NCBI GenBank assembly: GCA_020634335.1 | Contig: JACKBY010000020.1 | Span: 1 to 63,604, forward strand | Origin: Promineifilum sp. | GTDB taxonomy: Bacteria > Chloroflexota > Anaerolineae > Promineifilales > Promineifilaceae | Direction: 5' to 3' | DNA length: 63,604 bases | Shown: positions 41,200 to 50,283 of the stretch, one piece after another | Numbering within the stretch: position 1 is the first letter of the stretch | Layout of the letters: every line of letters starts with the position of its first letter | Notes under the pieces: model-generated | Database searches by the model: none | The model's input: the letters and a program-made list of their open reading frames with translations, nothing else | Told to the model about the DNA's origin: nothing | Translations under genes and position numbers: made by a program

Positions 41200-42366
41200 T
41201 TAATTGGAAACCGTCAGCGACGAAACCACCGTCCCCAACCGCACGTACTGGGTGGAAACCCAACCCGTCTGCCCGTTGGCGGTGATGATCTGCACCCAGG
41301 TGTTATCAGCGTTGCGGAATCCGGCCAAGGGAACGATCTGGCAGGGGGCCAGCGTGCCCATCGTCTCGAACTGGGTGCTGGGCCCGCGGCGGATGTTAAG
41401 AGCGGTCAACGCGATCGATTGCGCCTGCATTCCCGCCGGCGAAGTGGAACAGCTACCGGAGCCGCCGCTGGTGGGCGGGGTCGGCAAGACCGTCACCAGA
41501 CCACCACTAATCGTGATCAAGTCAACGCGCAATAACGCCGGCCCACCGGCATCGAAGTACTCGATTCTCACGTCCAGGGTGCCCCCCTGGGTAAAGAAAT
41601 CCGTAGACATGCTCGTGGTAGCCTGGCTGCGCCAATTATCGATAATCAGTTGGTTATTGATGAACAACCGTGAGCCGTCATCACTGGTCAGGATGATGCG
41701 ATATTGACCGGCGCGCGCCGTTAACTGGCGTGACCAGCGGGCCGACCAGAAGTCGGAATTAACGCCCGGACCGGGAGACCCCAGCCCCCAATTGTTGCTG
41801 ATGATAGCTTCGTCGCGGACGAGAACGGGAGCGCCCGCCAGCGTCGTGTTGTTGAAATATTCGGCCTGCCAGTTTGGGAAGAATTGGCTACCGCCGGAAT
41901 TGATTTGTTGCCAATTGAAGCGGGCCACGGCATAGCCGCCCGCCTCGAAATAGTCGATCCGAATTGCGTGATTGCCGCTCATAAACCGGTCAAAAGTCAT
42001 GGTGTGCTCCTGGCTGGGCGTCCATGAATCGATGACCAGTTGATTATCGACCCAAATCCGCATCCCGTCATCCATGGTCGCGAAGAACCGATAGGTGCCG
42101 GCCGGGAAGTTGACAGTTCGTGTCCAACGGGCCGAAAAATTATCGCTGTTGATGCGCGGATCGGGCGAACCGCCAAACCAGTTGAAATCAATCGTATTTT
42201 CCCAGCGCGTCATCGCTATTGGGCCACTCAAATCACGATTATTCCAGAACTCGCCCAGCCATTGGGCATCTTGCGCGGCGGCGGGCCGTCCACCGAGCGC
42301 CAGTATAAACATCGCCATCCCGATCGCGACAACGGCTAACAAGCGACGGTTATGTAGTTGCTTCAT
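41200..42366 (-). CDS. Secreted protein with two PA14 domains and a C-terminal SH3b domain
   Basis: A 388-aa exported protein. The signal peptide ends near GRPAAAQ. Two PA14 carbohydrate-binding-type domains (about 33-155 and 162-285), each beginning W(L/Q)GE(F/Y)(W/F)NN and containing the SDDGSRLFINNQLIIDNW-type core (DDGxRxWVDN in the first), are followed by a Thr/Pro/Gly linker and an SH3b domain (ALNIRRGPSTQFE... GWVSTQYV) that usually binds cell wall. It may be an adhesin tying polysaccharide to the envelope, next to a secreted glycosidase. Start supported by AAGGAG 11 nt upstream. Confidence 0.88.
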   Translation of the reverse strand: MKQLHNRRLLAVVAIGMAMFILALGGRPAAAQDAQWLGEFWNNRDLSGPIAMTRWENTIDFNWFGGSPDPRINSDNFSARWTRTVNFPAGTYRFFATMDDGMRIWVDNQLVIDSWTPSQEHTMTFDRFMSGNHAIRIDYFEAGGYAVARFNWQQINSGGSQFFPNWQAEYFNNTTLAGAPVLVRDEAIISNNWGLGSPGPGVNSDFWSARWSRQLTARAGQYRIILTSDDGSRLFINNQLIIDNWRSQATTSMSTDFFTQGGTLDVRIEYFDAGGPALLRVDLITISGGLVTVLPTPPTSGGSGSCSTSPAGMQAQSIALTALNIRRGPSTQFETMGTLAPCQIVPLAGFRNADNTWVQIITANGQTGWVSTQYVRLGTVVSSLTVSN

Positions 42367-42666
42367 TGTTTTTTCGCTCCTTGTTCAATCCCGCCCCGGA
42401 CAAATGGGTAGGGTCGGGCAATGCGTACTGATCATAGTATGCCGGTGCCTGCACGTCAAATTAGACCAGGCCAGGCGGCAGGATTATTCAGTAATCGGCC
42501 GCTCTGTGCGAGATGGCTTTCTTAACCGGCTCCGCAGCCCGGGCCGCCGACCTTGTTTTTAGCCGCCGGTTAACCACCTTGCCCTTGCCAATCAAATGGC
42601 AACTGAAAAGGCCTGGCGGGCGGTGAATTAACCCCAGATCACTACATATGATAAGATTCAATTGGC
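42367..42666. other. Divergent intergenic region before the Crp/Fnr gene
   Basis: No ORF is supported here. The right end has ATATGATAAGAT, a -10-like TAAGAT ending 9 nt before the regulator ATG at 42667, and no Shine-Dalgarno, so a very short leader is possible. TTAACCGGC and GCCGGTTAA form a 9-bp inverted repeat with a long loop around 42520-42575. No copy of the nosZ palindromes was seen. Confidence 0.4.
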
Positions 42667-43389
42667 ATGAACCCTTCTCTGAATCCTTGCGACGTTATCG
42701 CCGATTTCCCCTTGTTCAGTGGCTTGTCCTCGGAGGAATGCCTGAGTATCACCAGTGCGGGTCGTCTCTTCGAGGTCGCGCCGGGAGAATTCTTTTTCCA
42801 TCAGGGCGAGGATTCCACCATGCTTTACGTCATCCTGACCGGACGGACCAAGCTGTCCCAGATAACCAGCGAGGGCAACCAGGTCATTGTAAACTACTTT
42901 GGGCCAGGCGAGGGGTTGGGCATTATCATGGCCTTGAACAGGATGCCATATCCGCTGTCGGCCGAAGCCATCGAGCCATGCACCGCCATCGGCTGGAGTC
43001 GCGACGCGATGCTCGACCTAATGAAAGGTAATTCACAACTGGCCCTAAACGGCATGAACATGGTCGGCCAGCGCTTCACGCAGATGCAGAATCGCTTCCA
43101 GGAACTGGCCACACAGCGAGTGGAACAACGCCTGGCACGGGCACTCCTGCGTCTCGTCCGCCAGTTTGGCCGTCGCACCGAGAAAGGCATCCTCATCGAT
43201 ATTTCCCTCAGCCGGGAAGACTTGGCGCAAATGACCGGCACAAACCTCTATAACGTCAGCCGCATCCTGAGCAAATGGGATAGCGACGGGTTGATCACCA
43301 CGGGTCGCAAGCAGGTTACCTTGCTCAAAGCCCACGAATTAGTGGTTTTGGCAGAGGACATTCCTCCACCCAGCCACACGCCTGAATGA
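42667..43389 (+). CDS. Crp/Fnr family transcriptional regulator
   Basis: A 240-aa regulator with a cyclic-nucleotide-binding-like N-terminal domain (FPLFSGLSSEE..., PGEFFFHQGE, VNYFGPGEGLG), a long dimer helix and a Crp-type winged helix with SREDLAQMTGTNLYNVSRILSKW. It lacks the N-terminal Cys cluster of oxygen-sensing FNR and the conserved cAMP Arg/Ser set, so it may be a DNR/NnrR-like NO sensor or respond to another signal. It sits 288 nt upstream of nosZ, whose promoter has two Crp/Fnr-type palindromes, and is the obvious candidate activator. Confidence 0.9.
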   Translation: MNPSLNPCDVIADFPLFSGLSSEECLSITSAGRLFEVAPGEFFFHQGEDSTMLYVILTGRTKLSQITSEGNQVIVNYFGPGEGLGIIMALNRMPYPLSAEAIEPCTAIGWSRDAMLDLMKGNSQLALNGMNMVGQRFTQMQNRFQELATQRVEQRLARALLRLVRQFGRRTEKGILIDISLSREDLAQMTGTNLYNVSRILSKWDSDGLITTGRKQVTLLKAHELVVLAEDIPPPSHTPE

Positions 43390-43543
43390 CTTCCCTCTCC
43401 AACCGGTACAGCCTAATCTCCCCGTATTCACGCATAACGTCCCAGGTACACCTCCGCGAACGTTGCGTATCTGTGAAATCCGTGGGCTCTTGCCCCTTGC
43501 ATGCCCATAGACGATATGGCGATAGAGGTGGCGTGTCCGTTCC

Positions 43544-43576
43544 AAACTGATTTGTGTCAGTTTGCACAATTGCAAA
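43544..43576. promoter_or_regulatory. Two overlapping Crp/Fnr-type palindromes upstream of nosZ
   Basis: Site 1: AAACTGATTTGTGTCAGTTT (43544-43563), perfect 7-bp arms; its core CTGAT-N4-GTCAG resembles the TTGAT-N4-ATCAA layout. Site 2: TTTGCACAATTGCAAA (43561-43576), perfect 6-bp arms, core TTGCA-N4-TGCAA. The sites share three bases and their centres are 15 bp apart. Relative to the extended -10 at 43595-43603, site 2 is centred near -41.5, the class II activator position. Confidence 0.7.
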
Positions 43577-43594
43577 GAGTTTTTTGTTTGTCTC

Positions 43595-43603
43595 TGCTAT
43601 CCT
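43595..43603 (+). promoter_or_regulatory. Extended -10 box of the nosZ promoter
   Basis: TGCTATCCT (TG-N-TATCCT). There is no recognisable -35 at 16-18 bp, as expected for an activator-dependent promoter. The start is predicted near 43610, giving a ~67-nt leader that includes AGGAG before the nosZ ATG. Confidence 0.5.
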
Positions 43604-43676
43604 GATCCCATTGTTGCTCACTCAATTTAACTAAGCGCGTCACATGCGGCGCGTTCATTCAGGAGAAATAGTAAAA

Positions 43677-45737
43677 ATGAGACTGAACCGATCATCCACC
43701 AGGCCGCTTATGCTAGTCACGGCCCTGATGATCCTGGCGGCCTTGGCCGTCCTGATCGTCAGTTGTCGCGATAATGCCGGGCAATCCTCTACCGGCGCGC
43801 AAGTAGCCGGAGCGACTGAAGATATCAACGCGATCGCCGAGGCACGAGGCCTGACCCCCACCGACATCGCCAACGCCGTCAAGACCTATACCCCCAGCGG
43901 CCGGCACGATGAGTATTATCTGTTCGCTTCGGGTGGGCAGTCCGGTCAGGTTTATGTCATCGGCCTGCCGTCGATGCGTATCATCAAGCAGATCGCGGTG
44001 TTCACCCCGGAACCGTGGCAGGGCTATGGCTACGGGGAACAGGGCACCATGGACGTTCTGGCCCAAGGCGGTACCGCGGCCAACGGCAACCCATTGACTT
44101 GGGGCGACACTCACCATCCGGCGCTCAGCGAGACCGGCGGCGATTATGACGGCCAATTCCTGTTCATCAACGACAAGGCCAACGCCCGTCTGGCGGTTAT
44201 CGACCTGCGTGACTTCGAAACCAAGCAACTCGTCAAGAACCCCATCACGCTCAGCGATCACGGCGGCACCTTCTCTACCCCCAACACCGAATGGATCATC
44301 GAGGGCGGCCAATACGCCATGCCACTGGGCTTTGAATATAGCTCAATCGCCAACTATGAAACCGACTACCAGGGGATGATCACCTTTTGGCACTTTGACC
44401 GCGATAAGGGTCGCATTGACCCCGAAGCGTCGTTCGCCATTGAACTACCGCCGTATTGGCAAGACCTGTGCGACAGCGGCAAGCTGGTCAGCGATGGTTG
44501 GGTCTTTTGCAACTCCATCAATACCGAGATGGCGACCGGCGGCGTAGAGCTAGGCAATCCACCATTCGAGTCGGGAGCCAGCCAGAATGACATGGACCTC
44601 ATGCATGTCATTAACCTCAAAAAAGCGGCCGAAGTCGCTGCCGCGGGCAACACGACCGACATCAACAACTTCCCGGTCATCACGCTCGATACAGCCATTG
44701 CCGAGGGGTTGCTCTACTTTATCCCTGAGCCGAAAAGCCCCCACGGGGTCGACGTCACTCCCGACGGCGAGTTCATCGTCATTGCCGGCAAGCTTGACCC
44801 CCATGTGACCGTATACAGCTTCGATAAAATCATGGCCGCCATCGAAACCGGAACGTCCGACACCGATCAATTTGGCGTGCCGATCCTCGATTTCGATGCC
44901 GTCATGGAAGCGCAGGTTGAACTTGGCCTGGGCCCTCTGCATACCCAGTTTGATAACAAGGGCTATGCTTACACCAGTCTATTCCTCGATTCGGCTGTCG
45001 CCCGTTGGTCGCTGGGCGGTTCCTTCGATGAACTCAACGACGACCCGCCCTGGACACTGGTCACCAAGACGCCGGTGCAATACAACATCGGCCACCTGGT
45101 GACGGCCGAAGGCGATACGGTCTCGCCCGACGGTACCTATCTGGTGTCGATGAACAAGTGGGCGGTCGATCGTTTCATGCCGGTCGGCCCACTGCTGCCG
45201 CAGAACTTCCAGTTACTCGACATCAGCGCCCCGGGTGCCAATATGCCCGTCCTCTATGACTTGCCGATTCCCGACGGAGAGCCACACTATGCCCAGATCA
45301 TCAAGGCCGACAAGATCAGCCCATGGGATGTGTACCCCGAAGTCGGCTGGAACCCTCACACGCAAGCCGTGAACCCAGATGCGGCGAAGCAAGGCGAAGA
45401 GAGAATCGTCCGCGACGGCAACAACGTCGAGGTTTACATGACAGCTATTCGCAGCCACTTCACGCCGGAGCGCGTGGAGATACGCGAGGGCGATCACGTG
45501 ACCTGGCACATCACTAACATCGAGCGCGCCCTCGACGCTACCCATGGCTTCACCATCCCAGCCTACAATATCCACGTCAGCATTGAGCCGGGCGAGGCTG
45601 TGACCTTTGAGTTCGACGCTACCCAAAACGGTGTGTTCTCCTACTATTGCACCGAATTCTGCTCGGCCCTGCATTTGGAGATGATGGGCTATATGCTGGT
45701 GGAACCATCTGACTCGGCCTCGGCCGCAACCGACTAA
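43677..45737 (+). CDS. nosZ: Nitrous oxide reductase, clade II type, lipoprotein-anchored
   Basis: Terminal reductase of N2O to N2 outside the cytoplasmic membrane. 686 aa from the ATG at 43677 (AGGAG upstream). The signal is Sec-type, not Tat, and ends in a lipobox LIVSC, so the mature enzyme is probably a lipoprotein. The propeller has CuZ His motifs (DTHHPALSETGGDYDGQF, SPHGVDVTPDGE), and the C-terminal cupredoxin domain has the CuA set CTEFCSALHLEMM. Sec export and the gene order with a NosB-like protein and NosD-F-Y-L but no NosR mark a clade II system. A strong hairpin follows the stop. Confidence 0.96.
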   Translation: MRLNRSSTRPLMLVTALMILAALAVLIVSCRDNAGQSSTGAQVAGATEDINAIAEARGLTPTDIANAVKTYTPSGRHDEYYLFASGGQSGQVYVIGLPSMRIIKQIAVFTPEPWQGYGYGEQGTMDVLAQGGTAANGNPLTWGDTHHPALSETGGDYDGQFLFINDKANARLAVIDLRDFETKQLVKNPITLSDHGGTFSTPNTEWIIEGGQYAMPLGFEYSSIANYETDYQGMITFWHFDRDKGRIDPEASFAIELPPYWQDLCDSGKLVSDGWVFCNSINTEMATGGVELGNPPFESGASQNDMDLMHVINLKKAAEVAAAGNTTDINNFPVITLDTAIAEGLLYFIPEPKSPHGVDVTPDGEFIVIAGKLDPHVTVYSFDKIMAAIETGTSDTDQFGVPILDFDAVMEAQVELGLGPLHTQFDNKGYAYTSLFLDSAVARWSLGGSFDELNDDPPWTLVTKTPVQYNIGHLVTAEGDTVSPDGTYLVSMNKWAVDRFMPVGPLLPQNFQLLDISAPGANMPVLYDLPIPDGEPHYAQIIKADKISPWDVYPEVGWNPHTQAVNPDAAKQGEERIVRDGNNVEVYMTAIRSHFTPERVEIREGDHVTWHITNIERALDATHGFTIPAYNIHVSIEPGEAVTFEFDATQNGVFSYYCTEFCSALHLEMMGYMLVEPSDSASAATD

Positions 45738-45754
45738 TCGCTCCTCGTTGATTA

Positions 45755-45785
45755 CGCCCGGGGTGAAAGGATTTCATCCCGGGCG
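45755..45785 (+). other. 14-bp-stem hairpin directly after nosZ
   Basis: CGCCCGGGGTGAAA and TTTCATCCCGGGCG pair (one G-U) around a GGA loop, 17 nt past the nosZ stop. No U-run follows, so it is more likely an mRNA 3'-end protector or partial terminator that raises nosZ transcript over the accessory genes. Confidence 0.7.
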
Positions 45786-45825
45786 CATTCTCCAAACGTG
45801 CAATAGCTCAACCCAGAGATTTATC

Positions 45826-46476
45826 ATGAGCAATCAAATTGAAAAGATAATCGGGCCGCGAGCGCCCCGCGGTCTGGAAGACCATGAGCGCCGACAATTT
45901 CATCTACCCAACATCCTGCTGGGTATCGCCGCGATTCTACTGTTGGCGTCGATGTTTTTTCCCTATTGGAAGATGACGCTGAAGGCTCCGCAATACCCGG
46001 GGGGGTTATCGATTGAAGTGTATGTCAATCGAATGACCGGCGACGTCCGCGAGATCGATGGGTTGAATCACTACATCGGCATGCGGCCGTTGGGCGAGGC
46101 AGCCGAACTGGAGCGGGCCGTGAGTCTGGTGGCCGTGGCTATTCTGGTCCTGCTGGTTCTGGCGGCCATCTTCATCCACTCACCTTGGGCTTTGCTTTTA
46201 GCTGTCCCGGCGATATTGTGGCCGTTCATATTCATTGGTGACATGTATTACTGGATGCGCCACTTCGGTCTGAACCTCGATCCGACAGCCCCCTTGAGTA
46301 GTTCGATTAAGCCCTTCGTGCCACCGATCCTAGGCTCCGGCATGGTGGGACAGTTCGAGACGGTGGCCACGTTTCAAATCGGACTATGGATGGCCTTCCT
46401 GGCCGTGGCTCTGATCCTGGCCGGGTTGTTCTACCAGCGACGAGCCTACAAGCCACTCGTAGAGAGCGGCCAATAG
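45826..46476 (+). CDS. NosB-like membrane protein of the nos cluster
   Basis: A 216-aa integral membrane protein with about four helices (around 27-45, 92-112, 115-135 and 178-198) and an external loop carrying FPYWKMTLKAPQYPGGL and GLNHYIGM. Proteins with this loop pattern lie directly between nosZ and nosD in clade II clusters and are called NosB; the role in N2O reduction is not settled. Start at 45826 chosen over the upstream in-frame non-ATG start because the extra residues overlap the nosZ hairpin. The symbol is withheld because identity rests on position and loop pattern. Confidence 0.72.
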   Translation: MSNQIEKIIGPRAPRGLEDHERRQFHLPNILLGIAAILLLASMFFPYWKMTLKAPQYPGGLSIEVYVNRMTGDVREIDGLNHYIGMRPLGEAAELERAVSLVAVAILVLLVLAAIFIHSPWALLLAVPAILWPFIFIGDMYYWMRHFGLNLDPTAPLSSSIKPFVPPILGSGMVGQFETVATFQIGLWMAFLAVALILAGLFYQRRAYKPLVESGQ

Positions 46477-46533
46477 CAGGTGCATGTGAGACTAATCTCC
46501 GTTGCTCCGTCCGTAACTTCGCAGGCCCACACA

Positions 46534-47985
46534 ATGAAACGCTTTGTGATAATTTTTCTCGCGGTATTGATGCTGGGCGCGTCACCCGTGGCGCGGGCCG
46601 AGGACATCGTTCGTGTGTCCGCCGACCAATTACCGGAGGCCGTAGCTGCGGCTCAACCCGGCGACACCATCGAAGTGATCGGAGGTGTCCTCAACGGCAA
46701 TCTGGTCATAGATAAGTCCATCAGCCTCATCGGCATCAATAGTCCTGTCATCGACGCCGGCTTCCACGGCACCGTCCTGACGCTCAATGCTCCGGGCACG
46801 ACCGTAAACGGTTTCACCCTGCGCAACTCCGGCGACAAGCTGATCACCGAAGATGCCGGCATCAACGTCGGCGCGCCCAATGTTTTGCTGGAAGACAACC
46901 AACTCGACGACGTGTTGTTCGGAATTTACGTCCACTCCGGTCCAGGTGCGACATTGCGACGGAACACCATTACCGGCAAAGACCTCGACATCGCCCGGCG
47001 CGGCGATCTCATTCGCATTTGGGATAGCGATGACGTGCTGGTCGAAGAAAACAAGACGATCAATGGCCGAGATGCGGTGTTGTGGTATTCGGAGCGCCTC
47101 ACCTTGCGCGGCAACGAATTCACCCACGGCCGCTATGGACTACATTTCATGTACTGCGATGACGCCCTTATCGAAGGTAACAAGTTGACCTATAACTCGG
47201 TGGGGGCCTATTTAATGTACGGTCGCCGCATGCACCTGATCGATAACCTGATCGCCTTCAACCGCGGCCCCAGCGGCTACGGCATTGGCCTCAAGGACAT
47301 GGACGACTCAGTGATAACGGGCAACAGGTTCCTGGATAATCGCGTGGGCGCCTACGTCGATGGCTCACCGCGTGAATTGGACAGTACAGGCATCATCGAG
47401 GACAACCTTTTCGCCTACAACGACACAGGTATGGAGCTGTTGCCGTCCGTTCGCCACAACCGAGTTCGCAACAACAGCTTCATCGAGAACGAACAGCAGG
47501 TGGTCGTGGCCGGCGGCGGGCAGCTTGTGGCAAACGAGTGGACGGCCGACGGGCGCGGCAATTACTGGAGCGATTATGCGGGCTACGATGCCGACGGCGA
47601 CGGCTTGGGCGAGATCGATTATCGCGCCGAGCGCCTGCTCGACAGCCTAATCAGTCGTCGACCGGAATTACGGTTGTTCCTCTATAGCCCGGTAATCAAT
47701 GCCGTCGATTTTGCCGCCCGCGCCTTTCCACTGGTGCGGCCCCAGCCGATTCTAGTAGACACATTGCCCTTAACCACGCCTTATATGCCGACCGTCGCGC
47801 CGCGCCCCGACAGTGACAAAGAAGGCAATTTCTGGCCGCTCCTGCTGCTGCCGGCCGGTCTGATTGTTTTATATGCCATTCTGCACGTCGGGCAGCGACG
47901 CTACCAAATGCCCGATATATCGCCCCAACCGACTCATACGATGATCGTTGGGCTTGACCAAGGAGACGCAAGTCATGGCCGCTGA
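46534..47985 (+). CDS. nosD: Copper-site maturation protein NosD
   Basis: Exported right-handed beta-helix protein needed with NosF and NosY to deliver sulfur/copper for the NosZ CuZ site. 483 aa from the ATG at 46534; signal peptide MKRFVIIFLAVLMLGASPVARA. Repeated parallel-helix turns (NxxxLxDNxFxxNxxG pattern) run from ~60 to 360 and include NYWSDYAGYDADGDGLGE. A C-terminal helix (FWPLLLLPAGLIVLYAIL) near 445 should tether it to the membrane. It overlaps nosF by 11 nt. Confidence 0.92.
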   Translation: MKRFVIIFLAVLMLGASPVARAEDIVRVSADQLPEAVAAAQPGDTIEVIGGVLNGNLVIDKSISLIGINSPVIDAGFHGTVLTLNAPGTTVNGFTLRNSGDKLITEDAGINVGAPNVLLEDNQLDDVLFGIYVHSGPGATLRRNTITGKDLDIARRGDLIRIWDSDDVLVEENKTINGRDAVLWYSERLTLRGNEFTHGRYGLHFMYCDDALIEGNKLTYNSVGAYLMYGRRMHLIDNLIAFNRGPSGYGIGLKDMDDSVITGNRFLDNRVGAYVDGSPRELDSTGIIEDNLFAYNDTGMELLPSVRHNRVRNNSFIENEQQVVVAGGGQLVANEWTADGRGNYWSDYAGYDADGDGLGEIDYRAERLLDSLISRRPELRLFLYSPVINAVDFAARAFPLVRPQPILVDTLPLTTPYMPTVAPRPDSDKEGNFWPLLLLPAGLIVLYAILHVGQRRYQMPDISPQPTHTMIVGLDQGDASHGR

Positions 47986-48865
47986 TACTCGCGACGACCC
48001 AATCACCCTGGTGATCGAGGTTCGCCATCTGACCAAACATTTCGGTCGCTTCACGGCCGTCGATGACCTTTCTTTCACGGTCAAAGCCGGGGAAGCGGTA
48101 GCGCTCTGGGGCGCAAACGGCGCCGGCAAGACGACGGCCGTGCGCTGCCTCTTGAACCTTTTCCCCTTCGAGGGCGAAATCGTCATTAATGGAATGGACG
48201 TACGCCGGCAAAGTAAAGAGGTACGGCGACAAATTGGCTTCGTCCCACAAGAGCTCAGTTTCCACGACGACATGACCGTGGCCGAAACACTCATTTTCTA
48301 CGCCCGACTGAAGAAGGTGCCGGACGGCTTCGACTTCGAACCATTGCTGGAGCAAGTGCACCTGACACCGCACGTCAAGAAGCGTATCGGCGAATTGTCC
48401 GGCGGCCTCAAGCAGCGGCTGGCCCTGGCTGTGGCCTTGCTGTCTGACCCGCCCATTCTCGTGTTGGACGAGCCGACGGCCAGCCTCGACATTCGCTCGC
48501 GCGAAGAGTTCCTTTTCTTGTTGCGTTCCTTGAAAAAGAGCGGCAAGACGATGATCTTCTCATCTCATCATCTGGAAGAGGTGACGGCGCTGGCCGATCG
48601 GGTGTTGCTGCTCGAAGGCGGACGCCTCGTGGTCGATTCGCCGCCCGATCAACTCGAACGTCGCCTTGGCTGGGAAACCACGTTGCATCTCTACTTGCCG
48701 GAAGAGGGCATCGAACCAGCATTGCAAACGCTCGAAGGATTGGGCATGCCCGTCAGCCGCAACGGCCGCGGCATCCGTGTCCACGCGGCCCCCGGCAACA
48801 AGGGCAAGGTACTGCGCGTGCTGCAGGAGTCGGGTATCAATGTCGAAGATTTCTCCGTGGAGTAA
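47975..48865 (+). CDS. nosF: ABC transporter ATPase NosF
   Basis: ATPase of the NosDFY complex. 296 aa from the ATG at 47975, which has AAGGAGA 8 nt upstream, rather than the in-frame TTG at 47948. Motifs: Walker A GANGAGKTT, Q-loop FVPQE, signature LSGGLKQR, Walker B LVLDEPTASLD and H-loop SSHHLEE. A C-terminal ~70-residue extension (from LERRLGWETTLHLYLPEEG) is typical of ABC-2 type ATPases. It starts inside the end of nosD and is followed by nosY after 5 nt. Confidence 0.94.
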   Translation: MAADTRDDPITLVIEVRHLTKHFGRFTAVDDLSFTVKAGEAVALWGANGAGKTTAVRCLLNLFPFEGEIVINGMDVRRQSKEVRRQIGFVPQELSFHDDMTVAETLIFYARLKKVPDGFDFEPLLEQVHLTPHVKKRIGELSGGLKQRLALAVALLSDPPILVLDEPTASLDIRSREEFLFLLRSLKKSGKTMIFSSHHLEEVTALADRVLLLEGGRLVVDSPPDQLERRLGWETTLHLYLPEEGIEPALQTLEGLGMPVSRNGRGIRVHAAPGNKGKVLRVLQESGINVEDFSVE

Positions 48866-48870
48866 TAGCG

Positions 48871-49701
48871 ATGGACTTTGAAAATGTTCTGATCCTTATT
48901 CAAAAGGAATTGCGCGATGCGTTTCGCAATCGCTGGTTTCTGCTGTATGCCATCGCTTTCACCGCCTTGTCGTTGGCGCTGGCCTGGTTTTCCGTGTCCG
49001 GCGCGGGCAGCTTCGGCGTGGCCGGCTTTGGCCGCACGACCGCCGGGTTGATCAACCTGATCCTGTTGATCGTCCCCCTCATGGGCCTCACCCTGGGGGC
49101 GATGAGCGTGGCTGGTGAGCGAGAAAAAGGCACACTGGTCTATCTCCTGGCCCAACCTATCAGCAGCGCCGAGTTGCTGCTGGGCAAATTCGTTGGGCTT
49201 TCTCTGGCACTGACAGCCGCGCTGGTTATCGGTTTCGGACTGACGGGCATCCTGATCGCGTTTATGGGCAGTGGTGGCGATTTTATGGTTTATCTCACTC
49301 TGCTTGTTCTCTCAATACTGTTGGCCGTCGCCAGTTTAAGCATGGGCTTCCTGATCTCGGCCGCCGTGAAAAAAGCGGCTACGGCTGTGGGACTGGCCCT
49401 ATTCCTGTGGCTGATCCTGGTCTACTTCGGCGATCTGGGGTTGATGGGGACGTCGATGGTCATGCAGATTGACGTGCAGCAGCTCCTGGCGCTGGCCCTG
49501 ATCAATCCGCTCCAGGTCTTCAAACTCGCGGCGGTGCTCGACTTGCGCGACAACCTGGAAGTGCTTGGCCCGGCCGGCATCTACGCCTTCCGCGCCTATG
49601 GCCAGACGCTCTGGCCGTTGCTGATCGGGCTGCTGTTTAGCTGGGTGCTCGTGCCTTTTGCCTTGGCTACCCAGGCCTTTAAGAAACGAGGGGTTTTATA
49701 A
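48871..49701 (+). CDS. nosY: ABC-2 type permease NosY
   Basis: Membrane part of NosDFY, 276 aa, with six predicted helices. It begins with the cytoplasmic amphipathic helix ENVLILIQKELRDAFRNRW typical of ABC-2 permeases. The conserved GEREKGTLVYLLAQPISSAELLLGK segment between helices 2 and 3 is present. The start has GGAG from the nosF end, and its stop overlaps the nosL start by one nt (TAATG). Probably forms a dimer with NosF below and NosD outside. Confidence 0.93.
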   Translation: MDFENVLILIQKELRDAFRNRWFLLYAIAFTALSLALAWFSVSGAGSFGVAGFGRTTAGLINLILLIVPLMGLTLGAMSVAGEREKGTLVYLLAQPISSAELLLGKFVGLSLALTAALVIGFGLTGILIAFMGSGGDFMVYLTLLVLSILLAVASLSMGFLISAAVKKAATAVGLALFLWLILVYFGDLGLMGTSMVMQIDVQQLLALALINPLQVFKLAAVLDLRDNLEVLGPAGIYAFRAYGQTLWPLLIGLLFSWVLVPFALATQAFKKRGVL

Positions 49702-50177
49702 TGAAGGGATTCATGTTTTTTCTATCTGTCGTTCTGGTTGCCCTGCTAACGGCTTGTGGTGGTGCGGATTTGGTTGACACGCCGCCGGAAATCCTTTACG
49801 GTCAGGACGTGTGCAGCAATTGCAATATGATCATTAGCGAAGAGAATTATGCTTCCGCCTACTGGACGGCCGATGGCGAAGCTCGTCGCTTCGATGATAT
49901 GGGCGAGATGCTGCAGTTCATGCAGAGCAATCCCGAGGAGCGCGCCTCCACCTGGGTTCACGACGTCAACACGGCCGAGTGGCTGCGCGCCGAAGAGGCC
50001 TGGATCGTCATGAATGCCGGTCTGATGACACCAATGGGTACAGGCGTGGTCGCCGTCGCAAACGAGGAAGATGCTCGCGCGCTGGCCTTCGAGCAGGAGG
50101 ATGCCGTCGTGCTGACCTTCGGCGACTTACTGGATCGACTTGATTCGGGAGAGTTAATGATCGGGATGGGAAACTGA
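49701..50177 (+). CDS. nosL: NosL copper-binding lipoprotein
   Basis: Copper chaperone for NosZ maturation, 158 aa. Lipoprotein signal with lipobox LTACGG, then the NosL Cu(I) motif CSNCNMIISEENYAS near residue 36-50. The remainder follows the NosL fold (RRFDDMGEM, WVHD, AWIVMNAGLMTPMGTGVVA). It is the last of the nosD-F-Y-L coupled block; 106 nt separate it from the cytochrome c gene. Membrane-anchored on the outside, as are NosZ and the cytochrome. Confidence 0.93.
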   Translation: MKGFMFFLSVVLVALLTACGGADLVDTPPEILYGQDVCSNCNMIISEENYASAYWTADGEARRFDDMGEMLQFMQSNPEERASTWVHDVNTAEWLRAEEAWIVMNAGLMTPMGTGVVAVANEEDARALAFEQEDAVVLTFGDLLDRLDSGELMIGMGN

Positions 50178-50228
50178 CGGCAACCGCCGATTCGTGAACC
50201 CGATATGATCCCGACAAACATTGTTTAA

Positions 50229-50251
50229 ATCGCATCCATCTGGATGGCGAT
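50229..50251 (+). other. Short hairpin in the leader of the cytochrome gene
   Basis: ATCGCATCCATCTGGATGGCGAT forms a stem with one bulged base 32 nt before the cytochrome ATG, in the 106-nt gap after nosL. It could be a weak processing site. AGGAG follows as ribosome-binding site. Confidence 0.4.
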
Positions 50252-50283
50252 AAATGAAGCACATCGAGAGGAGAGTTTGAAAG

